Of a stretch of 64,000 nt of DNA, positions 8,974 through 17,137 are shown one piece after another (the first letter of the stretch is position 1; every line of letters starts with the position of its first letter). The stretch is from Bin87 sp034423115. GTDB taxonomy: Bacteria; Chloroflexota; Dehalococcoidia; Lucifugimonadales; UBA3495. The notes below the pieces were generated by a model. It searched no databases. It saw only the letters and a list, made by a program, of their open reading frames with translations, and had not been told where the DNA came from. The DNA is taken from NCBI GenBank assembly GCA_034423115.1, contig DAOUJD010000073.1, forward strand, positions 82,868 to 146,867. The letters run 5' to 3'. The translations under genes and the position numbers were made by a program.

Positions 8974-8997
8974 AGGGGCGGGTGAGTGCCCGCCCCT
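8974..8997. repeat. GGGGCGGG palindrome, copy 1 (bidirectional terminator-like hairpin)
   Basis: Arms AGGGGCGGG (8974-8982) and CCCGCCCCT (8989-8997) with loop TGAGTG. It stands between the convergent ends of purS and the thioredoxin-like gene. One of seven related palindromes in this window. Confidence 0.75.
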
Positions 8998-9022
8998 GTT
9001 CATTTGAAGGCTGGGTTTCAAG

Positions 9023-9607
9023 TTAATGCGCGTGTTCCCGCAACATCCCAACCAGTTCGTCGACGGTGGCACTTTGCCAGTCGGCGGCCTTGGCCGCCGT
9101 GCGAGCGCGTCGCTGCCGCCCGAAATCCTGGTCTGATATTTCGGGGTCTTCAGCGCGGATCGCCGCTTCGATCTCACCCTGCTCGCGGTTGGCAGCCTCT
9201 GAGCGTTCGATCCAGTGGCAAATGTACTCATGTCCCTGGTCGTAGAACACCGCCACCGGGATCGACATGTAAAGCCCCTCTTTGAGGAACTCGTTCATTA
9301 TGTCGTGGTTTTGGTCCCTAGGGAATATGCGCAGTTCCAGGCCCGCTGCCTCCGCCACCCGCGCCAACACCGGCAACTCGCGCACCACGTCGCCGCACCA
9401 GTCTTCGCCGATCACCATCATCTTCGCCGGCCCGCCTTCAGTGCCGGCCAACTCCCGCAAAGCCTCGGTCTGGTCGGAACCCAGGCTGACGTTTGAGTAA
9501 TATTCCTCAATGCGCGCCTTGTTTACCTTGACGGTTTCCATGTATTCATCGTAGGTCATTCCCTGTCCAAATCGCTCCAGGGTGACTACGCTGGTCTGCT
9601 GAGCCAT
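9023..9607 (-). CDS. Thioredoxin-fold family protein without CxxC
   Basis: A 194-residue thioredoxin-like protein. The core motif reads MMVIGEDWCGDVVRELP: the position of the usual CxxC has Cys followed by Gly-Asp-Val, so only one Cys is kept. The cis-Pro region is probably SIPVAVFYDQGHEY. The start was set at ATG 9607 because GGAGG lies 7 bases upstream, while the earlier in-frame ATG at 9613 is only one base from it. The C-terminal 60 residues are charged and Ala-rich (EAANREQGEIEAAIRAED). A glutaredoxin-like gene is next upstream on the same strand. Redox activity by a dithiol mechanism is unlikely from this sequence. Confidence 0.8.
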   Translation of the reverse strand: MAQQTSVVTLERFGQGMTYDEYMETVKVNKARIEEYYSNVSLGSDQTEALRELAGTEGGPAKMMVIGEDWCGDVVRELPVLARVAEAAGLELRIFPRDQNHDIMNEFLKEGLYMSIPVAVFYDQGHEYICHWIERSEAANREQGEIEAAIRAEDPEISDQDFGRQRRARTAAKAADWQSATVDELVGMLREHAH

Positions 9608-9694
9608 TTTCATTCCTCCATTCGCTTTCGTGCGGGATCCCTCGTATGGCAGTAGCTGCTGGTAGCGCGGGCCGCCGGCCCGTCAGCCGATTTC

Positions 9695-9910
9695 TCAACC
9701 CCGTTGACCTCGGAATCCTGTCTCGATTTTGCCGTCCGGCCATACGATGATGGGCACGGTGTCGCCGAAATCCAGCGCCTCGTCCAGCGTGTCCTGGCTC
9801 TGGTCAACCCGGCGTTCCTCGTATTCCACGCCTTCCCGGCGCCATGCGGCCCGCAACGAATCACAGGCGGGACACACCGTCAGCGTATACACGATGGGGA
9901 TATCTGCCAT
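9695..9910 (-). CDS. Glutaredoxin-like protein
   Basis: A 71-residue small redox protein with the active-site motif VCPACDSLRAAW (CPAC) near residue 12 and the Val-Pro pair DTVPIIVWPDG expected for the cis-proline of the thioredoxin fold. The ATG at 9910 was chosen because GGGAGG lies just upstream and the product begins directly with the first beta strand (MADIPIVYTLTVCPAC); a longer frame would add 19 unlikely residues. It is shorter than typical glutaredoxins (about 80). Likely in one transcript with the thioredoxin-like gene at 9023-9607. Confidence 0.8.
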   Translation of the reverse strand: MADIPIVYTLTVCPACDSLRAAWRREGVEYEERRVDQSQDTLDEALDFGDTVPIIVWPDGKIETGFRGQRG

Positions 9911-9971
9911 GTTTTGCCTCCCTTCGCGATGACCGATTATGGGCGGCATTCTACAACTTTGAGGCACCCAC

Positions 9972-9980
9972 TGCTATAAT
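9972..9980 (+). promoter_or_regulatory. Extended -10 promoter for the ABM-domain gene
   Basis: TGCTATAAT ends at 9980, about 34 bases before the ATG of the next gene, followed by CCGCC. No convincing -35 hexamer was found, which fits an extended -10 promoter. The same TATAATCCGCC string recurs at 20560 and 23083. Confidence 0.6.
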
Positions 9981-10014
9981 CCGCCCGAAATCGTTACCGC
10001 TCAAGGAGATCAAA

Positions 10015-10344
10015 ATGATCGCTCTGATAGTAGAGATCAACATCAAACCCGGATTCAAGGAACAGTTCATGGAGTCGATGCTCGGGGACGCCCGTGGCTC
10101 CAACAATGATGAACCGGGATGCCTCCGTTTCGACGTGCTGCAGGACAACGAAGACGAGAACAAAATTCACTTGTTCGAGGTCTACGAGGATGAGGCCGCC
10201 GTCGATGCCCACCGAAACGCCCCACATTTCATCAAGTGGCGGGAAGAGTGCGCCGACTGGTTCGCCACTGAGAACATCCGCAAGATCGCCACGCCCGTAT
10301 ATCCCGTGCCGGAGAAGTGGGAAAAGCGGCCGCCGGTGGACTGA
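10015..10344 (+). CDS. Antibiotic biosynthesis monooxygenase (ABM)-domain protein
   Basis: A 109-residue dimeric alpha-beta barrel protein of the ABM/quinol monooxygenase type. It opens IALIVEINIKPGFKEQFMES and has the family's GCLRFDVLQD and FEVYEDEAAVDAHRNAPHF motifs. Members act on small aromatic or quinol compounds or on reactive carbonyls; the substrate is not evident. The ATG at 10015 has AAGGAG (10003-10008) upstream and sits behind an extended -10 promoter, with a palindromic hairpin after the stop, so it is probably monocistronic. Confidence 0.85.
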   Translation: MIALIVEINIKPGFKEQFMESMLGDARGSNNDEPGCLRFDVLQDNEDENKIHLFEVYEDEAAVDAHRNAPHFIKWREECADWFATENIRKIATPVYPVPEKWEKRPPVD

Positions 10345-10366
10345 CCATTCGACCAGGTTAAACGCG

Positions 10367-10393
10367 GAGGGGCGGGTTTTGTACCCGCCCCTC
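10367..10393. repeat. GGGGCGGG palindrome, copy 2
   Basis: Perfect 11-base arms GAGGGGCGGGT (10367-10377) and ACCCGCCCCTC (10383-10393), loop TTTGT. It lies between convergent gene ends (ABM protein and aminotransferase) and can fold in both RNA directions. Confidence 0.78.
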
Positions 10394-10420
10394 GTTCGAT
10401 CTTTCAATCCCCGACCGAGT

Positions 10421-11755
10421 TCACATCTGTCTTTGTAGAACGCGCCGGAATCCTCTGACGAAGGCGTCCACCTCAACCTCGCCCAGTTCGGTGGACATGG
10501 CGCCTACCAAGTTCGGCGCCAGCAGGAATCCCTCGTTGAGCATCCCCATGAATACCCGCTCGCTCAGGGACTTGTCACAGCGAGCAATGTCTCGATAGTT
10601 CCGGAGCGGCCCATCGGTGAAGTGGACGCCGAACAACGATCCGAGGCCCGTGACCAGCACCGGTTGCTCAAGCTCCGAGCAAACCTGTCGAATCCCGCCC
10701 CGCAGCATCTCGGTCATCTCCGCCAGCCGACGATACACGGTGGGCGTAAGTTCGGTGAGAGTTGCGACCCCAGCGGCCATGGTCACGGGATTCGCGTTGA
10801 ACGTGCCGCCGTGGTTGATTACCGGTCCGCTGAGTGGACTGTACAGCGACATGATGTCCGAGCGGCCGCCGAACGCGCCGACCGGGAAGCCTCCGCCGAT
10901 GATTTTGCCCAGCGCGGTCATATCCGGCGTTACGCCATAATGCTGCTGAGCTCCGCCGGGCAGCACCCGGAAGCTGATCACCTCGTCGAAGATGAGCAGA
11001 GCCCCGCTGGAGTCTGCGAAGTCGCGCAGCATCTCGAGGTAAGGCCCATCGGCCGGCAACATTCCCACCGAGCCCATAACGGGTTCCACGATGACTGCGG
11101 CCAACTCATCCCGGTGCCGTTCCAAGATGTCCCTGGCGACCACTACGTCGTTATACGGGATGATTACCGCCTGTTCCAACGTCCCTTCGGCCAAGCCAGC
11201 GCTCGAGGGAACCGACCGGGGATTCTCGTAATCACCACCCGTGGACGGGTCGATGCGGAGGCTGACCATCACCGCGTCGTGCGTTCCGTGGTAGCCGCCC
11301 TCCACCTTGGCGATCTTGCTACGCCCGGTGAAAGCCCTGGCGGCGCGGATCGAATTCAGCGTCGCCTCGGTGCCCGAGTTGGTGAATCGGACCTGGTCGA
11401 ACGATGGAACACGTTCGCACAAGATGGATGCCAATTCCACCTGGTGCCGGTTTGGTGAGTTGTACGCCAGACCGCGCTCCATTTGTTCGCGGGCGGCTTC
11501 AAGCACGGGGGCCGGCCCATGCCCCAGGATCATCGTGGTCATCGTGTTGATGAAATCCAGACGTTCCACACCGTCGGCGTCGGTTACCACCGCTCCCCGG
11601 GCCGTGTCCGTGAAGATGGGATAGGGTTTCCAGAATATCGAGTGTCGGCTGTCGCCGTCCGGAAGATATTGGCACGCCTCCTCCCACATCGCTCGGGACT
11701 TGGGCGTGGAATCAATGTATCGGGCTAATTCATCTGTCGGCACGACATGCTCCAT
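10421..11755 (-). CDS. Class III aminotransferase, glutamate-1-semialdehyde aminomutase-like
   Basis: A 444-residue PLP enzyme of fold type I. SGTEATLNS (127-135) binds the cofactor phosphate, IFDEVISFR (255-263) carries the Asp that contacts the pyridine nitrogen, and Lys284 in ALGKIIGGGFPVGAFGG forms the Schiff base. The overall pattern is closest to glutamate-1-semialdehyde 2,1-aminomutase, but no other heme gene is near and a second such enzyme lies at 39161-40456, so the true substrate may be another amino acid or amine. It stands alone between a convergent palindrome and the MFS gene. Confidence 0.85.
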   Translation of the reverse strand: MEHVVPTDELARYIDSTPKSRAMWEEACQYLPDGDSRHSIFWKPYPIFTDTARGAVVTDADGVERLDFINTMTTMILGHGPAPVLEAAREQMERGLAYNSPNRHQVELASILCERVPSFDQVRFTNSGTEATLNSIRAARAFTGRSKIAKVEGGYHGTHDAVMVSLRIDPSTGGDYENPRSVPSSAGLAEGTLEQAVIIPYNDVVVARDILERHRDELAAVIVEPVMGSVGMLPADGPYLEMLRDFADSSGALLIFDEVISFRVLPGGAQQHYGVTPDMTALGKIIGGGFPVGAFGGRSDIMSLYSPLSGPVINHGGTFNANPVTMAAGVATLTELTPTVYRRLAEMTEMLRGGIRQVCSELEQPVLVTGLGSLFGVHFTDGPLRNYRDIARCDKSLSERVFMGMLNEGFLLAPNLVGAMSTELGEVEVDAFVRGFRRVLQRQM

Positions 11756-11820
11756 CTATATCCCTATATTTACAGGGCAAGCGAGAAATCCAAAGAGTCG
11801 GACGGAAAGTAACAGTGGCT

Positions 11821-13221
11821 TCAGTCGGCTCCCGCCGGACTTGCCGCCACCACAGGTCGGGCTTCGCCGCGCAAGAAAATGCCCCGCCAGAAACCACTGC
11901 CCACTAACGTCCCTACGACGACCAGCGTGAACGCAGCACCAGCTACGGCCATGATCAAGCCGGCGCGCCAGTGGTCTGCCAACGCGCCATAAAGCAGGTT
12001 CGCGAAAGCCATGCTGCCACCAACGTGCATCGAGTACACGGATGCCACCCGGCCCCTGATCTCGTCGGGCACCACCGAATGAATTACGGTATGCGTGATG
12101 GTCATGAACCCCGACGTTCCCAGGCCCATAAGCACCGCGGCGATCATCGAGATTCCGGTTTGGGAGGACAAACCCAAACCTATCGGCGTTAGGCTGCTGG
12201 TAAACCCAAGCAGCAGGAAAACCCGTCCCCTCGTCAGGTGGCTGACTATCCCTCCCACGAAGATGGACGATAGCAAGGCTCCGATCCCTAGGGCTGTCAT
12301 CAGTGCGTAAACGTCGTTCTGATTGAAGGTCACTCCGTCATGGGATAGCTTTTCCAAGGCCAATGGCGGAAGCATCGATTCAAAAGACATCACCAGCACG
12401 CAATGCGCCAGGGCCATCAGGATAATTCCAAATATGAGCGGGGTGGTGTACGAATACACGAACCCGGCGGCGGTGTTCGACCAGAAACTGCGGTTGCGGT
12501 CTATCACGCCGCTGGACACGGTCCGGATGCTCAATGCGGCGGCGAGGGCGACCAGGTAGAACACTGCGCACGCCCAGAACACGACGGCGGATGTGCCGAT
12601 GGTCAGCACCAGGTTCTGAATCGAGAACGACGCGCCGCCCGCCTGGAATATCGCGCCCGCGCCCACAAATACCGAGACGGCCAGGAGGATGGCGGGCCCC
12701 ACGGCGCGCGATCCCTGCTGCATCGCTTCGTTCAACGCCACCGCGTTGGGCAGAAGTTCGCGCTCCACCAGATTGGGGGTCAACGATTGCGCCGCGGTCT
12801 GTTGAGTGGCCCGGAGCGTCCCGTTGATCACGGCCAGCGCCACCACGTACCATGGGTTGTCGATCCCGATCATCACCAGGATCGCCATCACCGACGCCTG
12901 GATGAGCTGCAGTGCGTACACCCACTGCAGCAGCGTTTTGCGCGTCATTTTGTCGGCCAGATAGCCGATGAACGGCGTAGCAAAGAACCGGGGCGACATC
13001 GCCGCAAACGTGATCAGCCCCACCCAGAGTCCCCAAGTGGCGTGCAGTTCGGGGATGCTGAAAACCCAGGCTCCCCGGGCTACGATGAGCGCCCAGGCTC
13101 CGCTTCCGCTTGATAGAGAGGCGACGGCCAGGAATCGAAAGTCCCTGTAAACAAGTGCAGCAAGGAACCGGTAGGCTTTCTGTGCCAGGTAACCGCGCTG
13201 CCGTTCTGGAGCCGTGGCCAT
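11821..13221 (-). CDS. MFS transporter
   Basis: A 466-residue major facilitator superfamily permease with about 12 hydrophobic segments spread along its length, a typical cytoplasmic loop region near FIGYLADKMTRKTLLQW (residues about 80-96, an A-motif-like GxLaDrxtRK) and a second similar one near VVPDEIRGRVASVYSM. That pattern resembles the enterobactin-exporter/MFS_3 type of drug or siderophore exporters. The ATG has AGGAG 7 bases upstream and a near-consensus promoter 70 bases upstream. Substrate unknown. Confidence 0.88.
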   Translation of the reverse strand: MATAPERQRGYLAQKAYRFLAALVYRDFRFLAVASLSSGSGAWALIVARGAWVFSIPELHATWGLWVGLITFAAMSPRFFATPFIGYLADKMTRKTLLQWVYALQLIQASVMAILVMIGIDNPWYVVALAVINGTLRATQQTAAQSLTPNLVERELLPNAVALNEAMQQGSRAVGPAILLAVSVFVGAGAIFQAGGASFSIQNLVLTIGTSAVVFWACAVFYLVALAAALSIRTVSSGVIDRNRSFWSNTAAGFVYSYTTPLIFGIILMALAHCVLVMSFESMLPPLALEKLSHDGVTFNQNDVYALMTALGIGALLSSIFVGGIVSHLTRGRVFLLLGFTSSLTPIGLGLSSQTGISMIAAVLMGLGTSGFMTITHTVIHSVVPDEIRGRVASVYSMHVGGSMAFANLLYGALADHWRAGLIMAVAGAAFTLVVVGTLVGSGFWRGIFLRGEARPVVAASPAGAD

Positions 13222-13290
13222 CGTGAAACTCCTGTTGCCGCCTATGCTCTACGGGCTACAGGCGAGGCAACTCACGCCGGGTGTTCGCGC

Positions 13291-13318
13291 ATTATAACCC
13301 ACGCACTCCGGGGGTCAA
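13291..13318 (-). promoter_or_regulatory. Sigma70-type promoter of the MFS gene
   Basis: On the minus strand TTGACC (13318-13313), a 16-base spacer and a perfect TATAAT (13296-13291) lead to a transcript starting about 60 bases before the MFS start codon. One of the best promoter matches in the window. Confidence 0.75.
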
Positions 13319-13350
13319 ACGGCGATGCGCGATTTCGGGCACGGCGATGA

Positions 13351-13605
13351 TCAGGTTCGGCTTTCCAACCTCACCCGGGATACCAGAAAAACCTCATCAC
13401 CATCCCGTTGGAGGCGGAATTCCGTAAATTCCGGCGCCACGGGGAGGTATTCCCTGATGGTGTACAGCATGTTGTCCCGCAGTTGGGACAGTTGAGGCGC
13501 AGAAACCTCCATCCGGTCCCTACGAATTGCTGCCTGGACCCTTTCCCGCGCGACTTCCCGGGGGGTGCCACCGCGACCCCGATTTCTGCGAAATATGCTA
13601 AACAT
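13351..13605 (-). CDS. minE: Cell division topological specificity factor MinE
   Basis: An 84-residue MinE. The N-terminus MFSIFRRN is the short membrane-binding helix; residues about 20-35 (REVARERVQAAIRRDR) form the anti-MinCD helix, and the C-terminal half (LRDNMLYTIREYLPVAPEFTEFRL) is the dimerisation domain. It stimulates the MinD ATPase and restricts MinCD to poles. The gene overlaps the end of minD by 8 bases and is last in a minC-minD-minE order, as in other bacteria. Confidence 0.92.
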   Translation of the reverse strand: MFSIFRRNRGRGGTPREVARERVQAAIRRDRMEVSAPQLSQLRDNMLYTIREYLPVAPEFTEFRLQRDGDEVFLVSRVRLESRT

Positions 13606-14422
13606 GAGCGGACGTCTTGCGGTTGATGCCCATCAGGGTGCGGACTTTGTCCATGATCGACGTCGGTTGTTCTTCCACCGGATCAATCATCGGCAGGTAT
13701 TCGCCGTCGATGCGCGCCGCGATCCGCACGAACTCGCGCCCGGATGGAGATTGGCTGTCATAGACCACGGGCGTGCCGTTGTTGGTTGAGGTAATCACCC
13801 GGTCGTCCGAGGGGACCAGCCCGATGGCATCCACGGCCAGCATGTCCAGGACGTCGGACGAGTCCAGCATGTCCCCTTGCCGAACCATGTCGGGCTTGAT
13901 GCGATTGATGATGAGCTTCGCCGAATGGACGTCGTTAGCGTGGAGCAAACCTATCACCCGGTCGGCGTCCCGAATGGCCGATACTTCCGGCGTCGTCACC
14001 ACCAGCGCCTCACGAGCGGCGGCGATGGCGTTGCGGAATCCCTGCTCGATGCCGGCGGGACAATCGACAATCACGTAGTCAAAATCCATCTCGAGCCGTC
14101 GGCAGAGGTCAACCAGTTGATCTGCGTTGATGCAATCCTTGTCCCGGGTCTGCGCAGCCGCTACCAGGTATAGCTCACCGGCATGTTTGTCGCGGATCAG
14201 CGCCTGCTCGAATCGACAACGCTCCTCCACCACGTCCACCAGGTCGTACACGATGCGGTTCTCCAGGCCCATCACCACGTCCAGGTTGCGGAGGCCGATG
14301 TCGGTGTCGATCACCACGACCCGGTTGGACCGCAAAGCGAGGGCGGTGCCGACGTTGGCGGTTGCGGTAGTCTTGCCCACGCCTCCTTTCCCGGAAGTCA
14401 TGACGATGGTCTTACCGCTCAT
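13598..14422 (-). CDS. minD: Septum site-determining ATPase MinD
   Basis: A 274-residue deviant Walker A ATPase that recruits MinC to the membrane. The motif SGKGGVGKTT is at residues 10-19, with VVIDTDIGLRNLD following and VIVDCPAGIE as the hydrolysis motif. The C-terminal amphipathic helix needed for membrane binding is present (SIMDKVRTLMGI). It overlaps minC by 11 bases and minE by 8, so translation of the three is probably coupled. Confidence 0.97.
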   Translation of the reverse strand: MSGKTIVMTSGKGGVGKTTATANVGTALALRSNRVVVIDTDIGLRNLDVVMGLENRIVYDLVDVVEERCRFEQALIRDKHAGELYLVAAAQTRDKDCINADQLVDLCRRLEMDFDYVIVDCPAGIEQGFRNAIAAAREALVVTTPEVSAIRDADRVIGLLHANDVHSAKLIINRIKPDMVRQGDMLDSSDVLDMLAVDAIGLVPSDDRVITSTNNGTPVVYDSQSPSGREFVRIAARIDGEYLPMIDPVEEQPTSIMDKVRTLMGINRKTSAHV

Positions 14423-15263
14423 TGGGGTTTCCTCCGTGGTCGATGGAGTGGTTTTTCAAGTAGGGCGACACGCGGACTACGCGGTTTTGCACGCGCGCGA
14501 TGATGGGGATTGCATCCGTATCACCCCGAGGACGGCCGGCAACTCCGCGAGCGTCTTCATCCTCAGCCAGGAAAGCACTGATTCGCAACTGCGGAGATAT
14601 CGACGACATTGCCAGGATGATAGCGGTAGAATCACCGCCGGCCCCGGCGTGGGCCGTTCCACGAAGGGTCCCAAATACGAGGATATCGCCTTGCGCGACT
14701 ATCTGCGCTCCCGGGTTTACGTTGCCTATCACAACTACGTTGCCGGGGAAAGTTAAGACCTCTCCCGCGCGGCAGGTACCACGAACGATATCCGCGGGCA
14801 CACTCCGGCGGTTCGTACCGGGAGATTCCTCAACAGTCTCCTCATCCTCCGACATTAGATCAGGCTCAAGCTCATCAGGTTCGGAATTGCCGTCCTGTTC
14901 TTCGCCATGGAATGAGATCGAAGTGCGGGTGTGCAGAGCCATTAGGTCGGTGATACGTTCTTGCTCCCGGGCGAGGACGCTGGGATCGCACCAGAATTGC
15001 TTGATGTTTAATCCTGATTCCGACTCGATCACTCTCCGGATGCGTTCTTGCGCGTCATCGGAAAGTATCCGTTGGCCAATATCGACCAATACATCGCCTT
15101 GAGCGTAGAGATACCGGTTGCTCGCCAAACGGTCTCTCAACGTGCGACAGGCGGTTTCAACCGGTACGCTGTCGTCAATCTCCAAGTTGACCAGAGCGCC
15201 CCGGCCGGAGATCTTCACCAAATCCCGGTCGGTTGTAGTACATTCCGCCGCCATCACCAACAT
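14412..15263 (-). CDS. minC: Septum site-determining protein MinC
   Basis: A 283-residue FtsZ inhibitor. Residues 10-100 form the N-terminal domain; an acidic linker (about 115-150, rich in Glu and Asp) separates it from the C-terminal beta-helix domain (about 165-262), recognised by GEVLTFPGNVVVIGNVNPGA and DILVFGTLRGTAHAG, which binds MinD. The frame allows ATG at 15263 or at 15254; a TATAAA box overlaps the first ATG, so the second could be used from a nearly leaderless transcript. First gene of the min cluster. Confidence 0.92.
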   Translation of the reverse strand: MLVMAAECTTTDRDLVKISGRGALVNLEIDDSVPVETACRTLRDRLASNRYLYAQGDVLVDIGQRILSDDAQERIRRVIESESGLNIKQFWCDPSVLAREQERITDLMALHTRTSISFHGEEQDGNSEPDELEPDLMSEDEETVEESPGTNRRSVPADIVRGTCRAGEVLTFPGNVVVIGNVNPGAQIVAQGDILVFGTLRGTAHAGAGGDSTAIILAMSSISPQLRISAFLAEDEDARGVAGRPRGDTDAIPIIARVQNRVVRVSPYLKNHSIDHGGNPNER

Positions 15264-15472
15264 TTATAGCAATGTGGCTTGGCATTACGCATTAGGCGGT
15301 TCGTGCGGTTTTCACTAATTTCCAAAAATTTCATTGGAAATGGGACAGCAACTTCGGTCGCTTCGAGATCTGGGCGGCGCCATTTGAACCAACAACGCCG
15401 GACCCGGGTGCTATTATTCCCGTAGGTCCGACGGCTACACGCACGCGGTCATTCGAGTGGAGCGACGCGAGT

Positions 15473-15859
15473 TCAGTCAGGGCGGTACGGGATCTCCTGG
15501 TCGGTCAATCCCAGCCGGTTGCCATCCAGGTCCTCGATGGCGGCAAAGGTGCCCCAAGGCAAATCTCCTGGTTCCATGGCTATTCTGACTCCGCGCTTAC
15601 TCAGCCTTTCCACGGTGTCCCGGACGTCCGGACAGTAGAACACCAGGGAAGATTTCCGTTCCGCCCAATCAGGCATCAATTCTCGCGGATAGATCACGAT
15701 GCAGGTCTCGGCACCTTGGGGCGCGACCTCCACCCATTCGGCGTTTGCGCCCATTTGCATCCTGCGCCGCACCTCAAACCCCAGGACATCTACATAGAAC
15801 TCGACCGCCTTCGCCTGATCCTCCACGTAAACCCCCACGGTTTTTATTGCCCCAATCAT
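15473..15859 (-). CDS. VOC-superfamily (glyoxalase/dioxygenase-fold) protein
   Basis: A 128-residue single-module vicinal oxygen chelate protein. It begins MIGAIKTVGVYVEDQAKAVE, with the typical first beta-alpha unit, and ends with the second metal-side unit PWGTFAAIEDLDGNRLGLTD. The metal ligands would be contributed by two modules in a dimer. ATG 15859 was chosen because GGAG is 6 bases upstream. It stands downstream of the thiolase gene but a terminator-like hairpin lies between them. Substrate unknown. Confidence 0.85.
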   Translation of the reverse strand: MIGAIKTVGVYVEDQAKAVEFYVDVLGFEVRRRMQMGANAEWVEVAPQGAETCIVIYPRELMPDWAERKSSLVFYCPDVRDTVERLSKRGVRIAMEPGDLPWGTFAAIEDLDGNRLGLTDQEIPYRPD

Positions 15860-15867
15860 GTTCAGCT

Positions 15868-15907
15868 CCAAAGAAAATGGCCGGAGCCAATCGCGGTGGC
15901 CCCGGCC
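15868..15907 (-). terminator. Intrinsic terminator after the thiolase gene
   Basis: On the minus strand an 11-base stem (15907-15897 pairing with 15889-15879, one G-U wobble) with a 7-base loop is followed by ATTTTCTTT. It ends the HMGCS-like/thiolase transcript just before the VOC gene. Confidence 0.65.
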
Positions 15908-15948
15908 TGCGTTGATCTTGCCGCTCGATGGCGCGGCGAATGCCCGTC

Positions 15949-17121
15949 CTAGTCTGGACGCCCGAACACTGCCACCGAGCAGGTGAATGAACCGGGCCGT
16001 CCTCCCAGGTTATGGGTGATGCCGAGGTCGGCCTTTTGGAGTTGTCTGCCGCCGGCCTTGCCCTGCATCTGCTTGTACACCTCGTAGATCATACGGATGC
16101 CGCTGGCACCGATGGGATGCCCGAAGCATTTCAGGCCGCCGTCAGTGTTGACCGGCAGGTCTCCTTCCAGTGAAAACGCTCCGTCGGACACGTCGGCGCT
16201 CGCCTGGCCGCGTGGACTGAAGCCCAAATCCTCCATGATGATCAGCTCGGTTATGGTGAAACAGTCGTGCACCATCGCCATGTCGATTTCGGCTCTCGGG
16301 TTGGTGATTCCGGCCTCCTCGTATGCGGCTTGACTGGCGCGCACCGTCTCCGGGAAGTGGGTGAAGTCCCAGTCGTCCCTGAGCACGCCGAACGCACCCA
16401 CGGCGAGCCCCAGCCCTTTCACCAGGATGTAGTCATCCCTAAGTGTCCTGGCGATTTCGGGAGTGGTTATGATCGCCGCGGCCGCTCCGTCGCTCACCCC
16501 ACAGCAGTCGTAGAGGCCGAGCGGCCAGGCGATCATCGGAGCGTTGATGATTTGATCCTCGCTCACCTCCCGTTGGAAGTGGGCTTTCGAGTTCAGGGTA
16601 CCGTTGTGGTGGTTCTTGGTAGCTATCTGCGCCAGCGTACGCTTCCCATCGTCGTAACCAATGTCGTATTGGTGGAAATAGCGCGTCGCCGCCATCGCGA
16701 ACTGCGACGGTGGTGGGGTGGGCGGCTCCACGTCGGACCCGGGGCCGGCGGCGATGGCAAGACCAGAGAATCCGCTGTCCTTGAGTTTCTCCACACCCAT
16801 GGCCAGCACAATGTCGTAGACACCGGCCGCCACGGCGTAACAGGCGTTGCGGAAAGCGTCAGTTGCGGTGGCGCAAGCGTTCTCCACTCGGGTGATAGGT
16901 ATGTAGTCCAACTTCAAAGCCTCGGCCAGTGGTTGCCCGGTGCGGAAACTGCTGACCGTGCCCAACCATGCGGCCTGAATGTCGTCGGCGTCCAGTCCCG
17001 AGTCTTCGTAAGCTTCGTAGGCCGCTTCCACCATGAGGTCGGCCGCCGACGCATCCCACCGCTCGCCGAACCGCGTGCAACCCATGCCCACGACGGCCAC
17101 TCGATCACGAATTCCACTCAT
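15949..17121 (-). CDS. Thiolase-family acyltransferase (SCP-x/acetyl-CoA acetyltransferase-like)
   Basis: A 390-residue thiolase. The nucleophilic Cys is Cys83 in RVENACATATDAF, the catalytic His residues are His285 (MVHDCFTITE) and His335 in GLKCFGHPIGASG (with Cys332), so the enzyme looks intact. It could condense or cleave beta-ketoacyl-CoA. The ATG at 17121 has AGAGGAG 7 bases upstream; an earlier in-frame start at 17148 would overlap the neighbour's end. The gene follows an HMGCS-like/DUF35 fusion, the same three modules that form the archaeal thiolase/HMGCS/DUF35 complex and the bacterial PhlACB acyltransferase. Confidence 0.9.
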   Translation of the reverse strand: MSGIRDRVAVVGMGCTRFGERWDASAADLMVEAAYEAYEDSGLDADDIQAAWLGTVSSFRTGQPLAEALKLDYIPITRVENACATATDAFRNACYAVAAGVYDIVLAMGVEKLKDSGFSGLAIAAGPGSDVEPPTPPPSQFAMAATRYFHQYDIGYDDGKRTLAQIATKNHHNGTLNSKAHFQREVSEDQIINAPMIAWPLGLYDCCGVSDGAAAAIITTPEIARTLRDDYILVKGLGLAVGAFGVLRDDWDFTHFPETVRASQAAYEEAGITNPRAEIDMAMVHDCFTITELIIMEDLGFSPRGQASADVSDGAFSLEGDLPVNTDGGLKCFGHPIGASGIRMIYEVYKQMQGKAGGRQLQKADLGITHNLGGRPGSFTCSVAVFGRPD

Positions 17122-17137
17122 TGCTCTGCTCCTCTGA

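Noticed and set aside
9668..9682. CGGGCCG-C-CGGCCCG palindrome between the thioredoxin- and glutaredoxin-like genes
   Set aside because: One-base loop, no T-run on either strand; could be a weak hairpin, but not enough to call a terminator.
10622..11458. 278-residue plus-strand frame opposite the aminotransferase
   Set aside because: Same pattern of high-GC antisense frame; the aminotransferase motifs are intact on the other strand.
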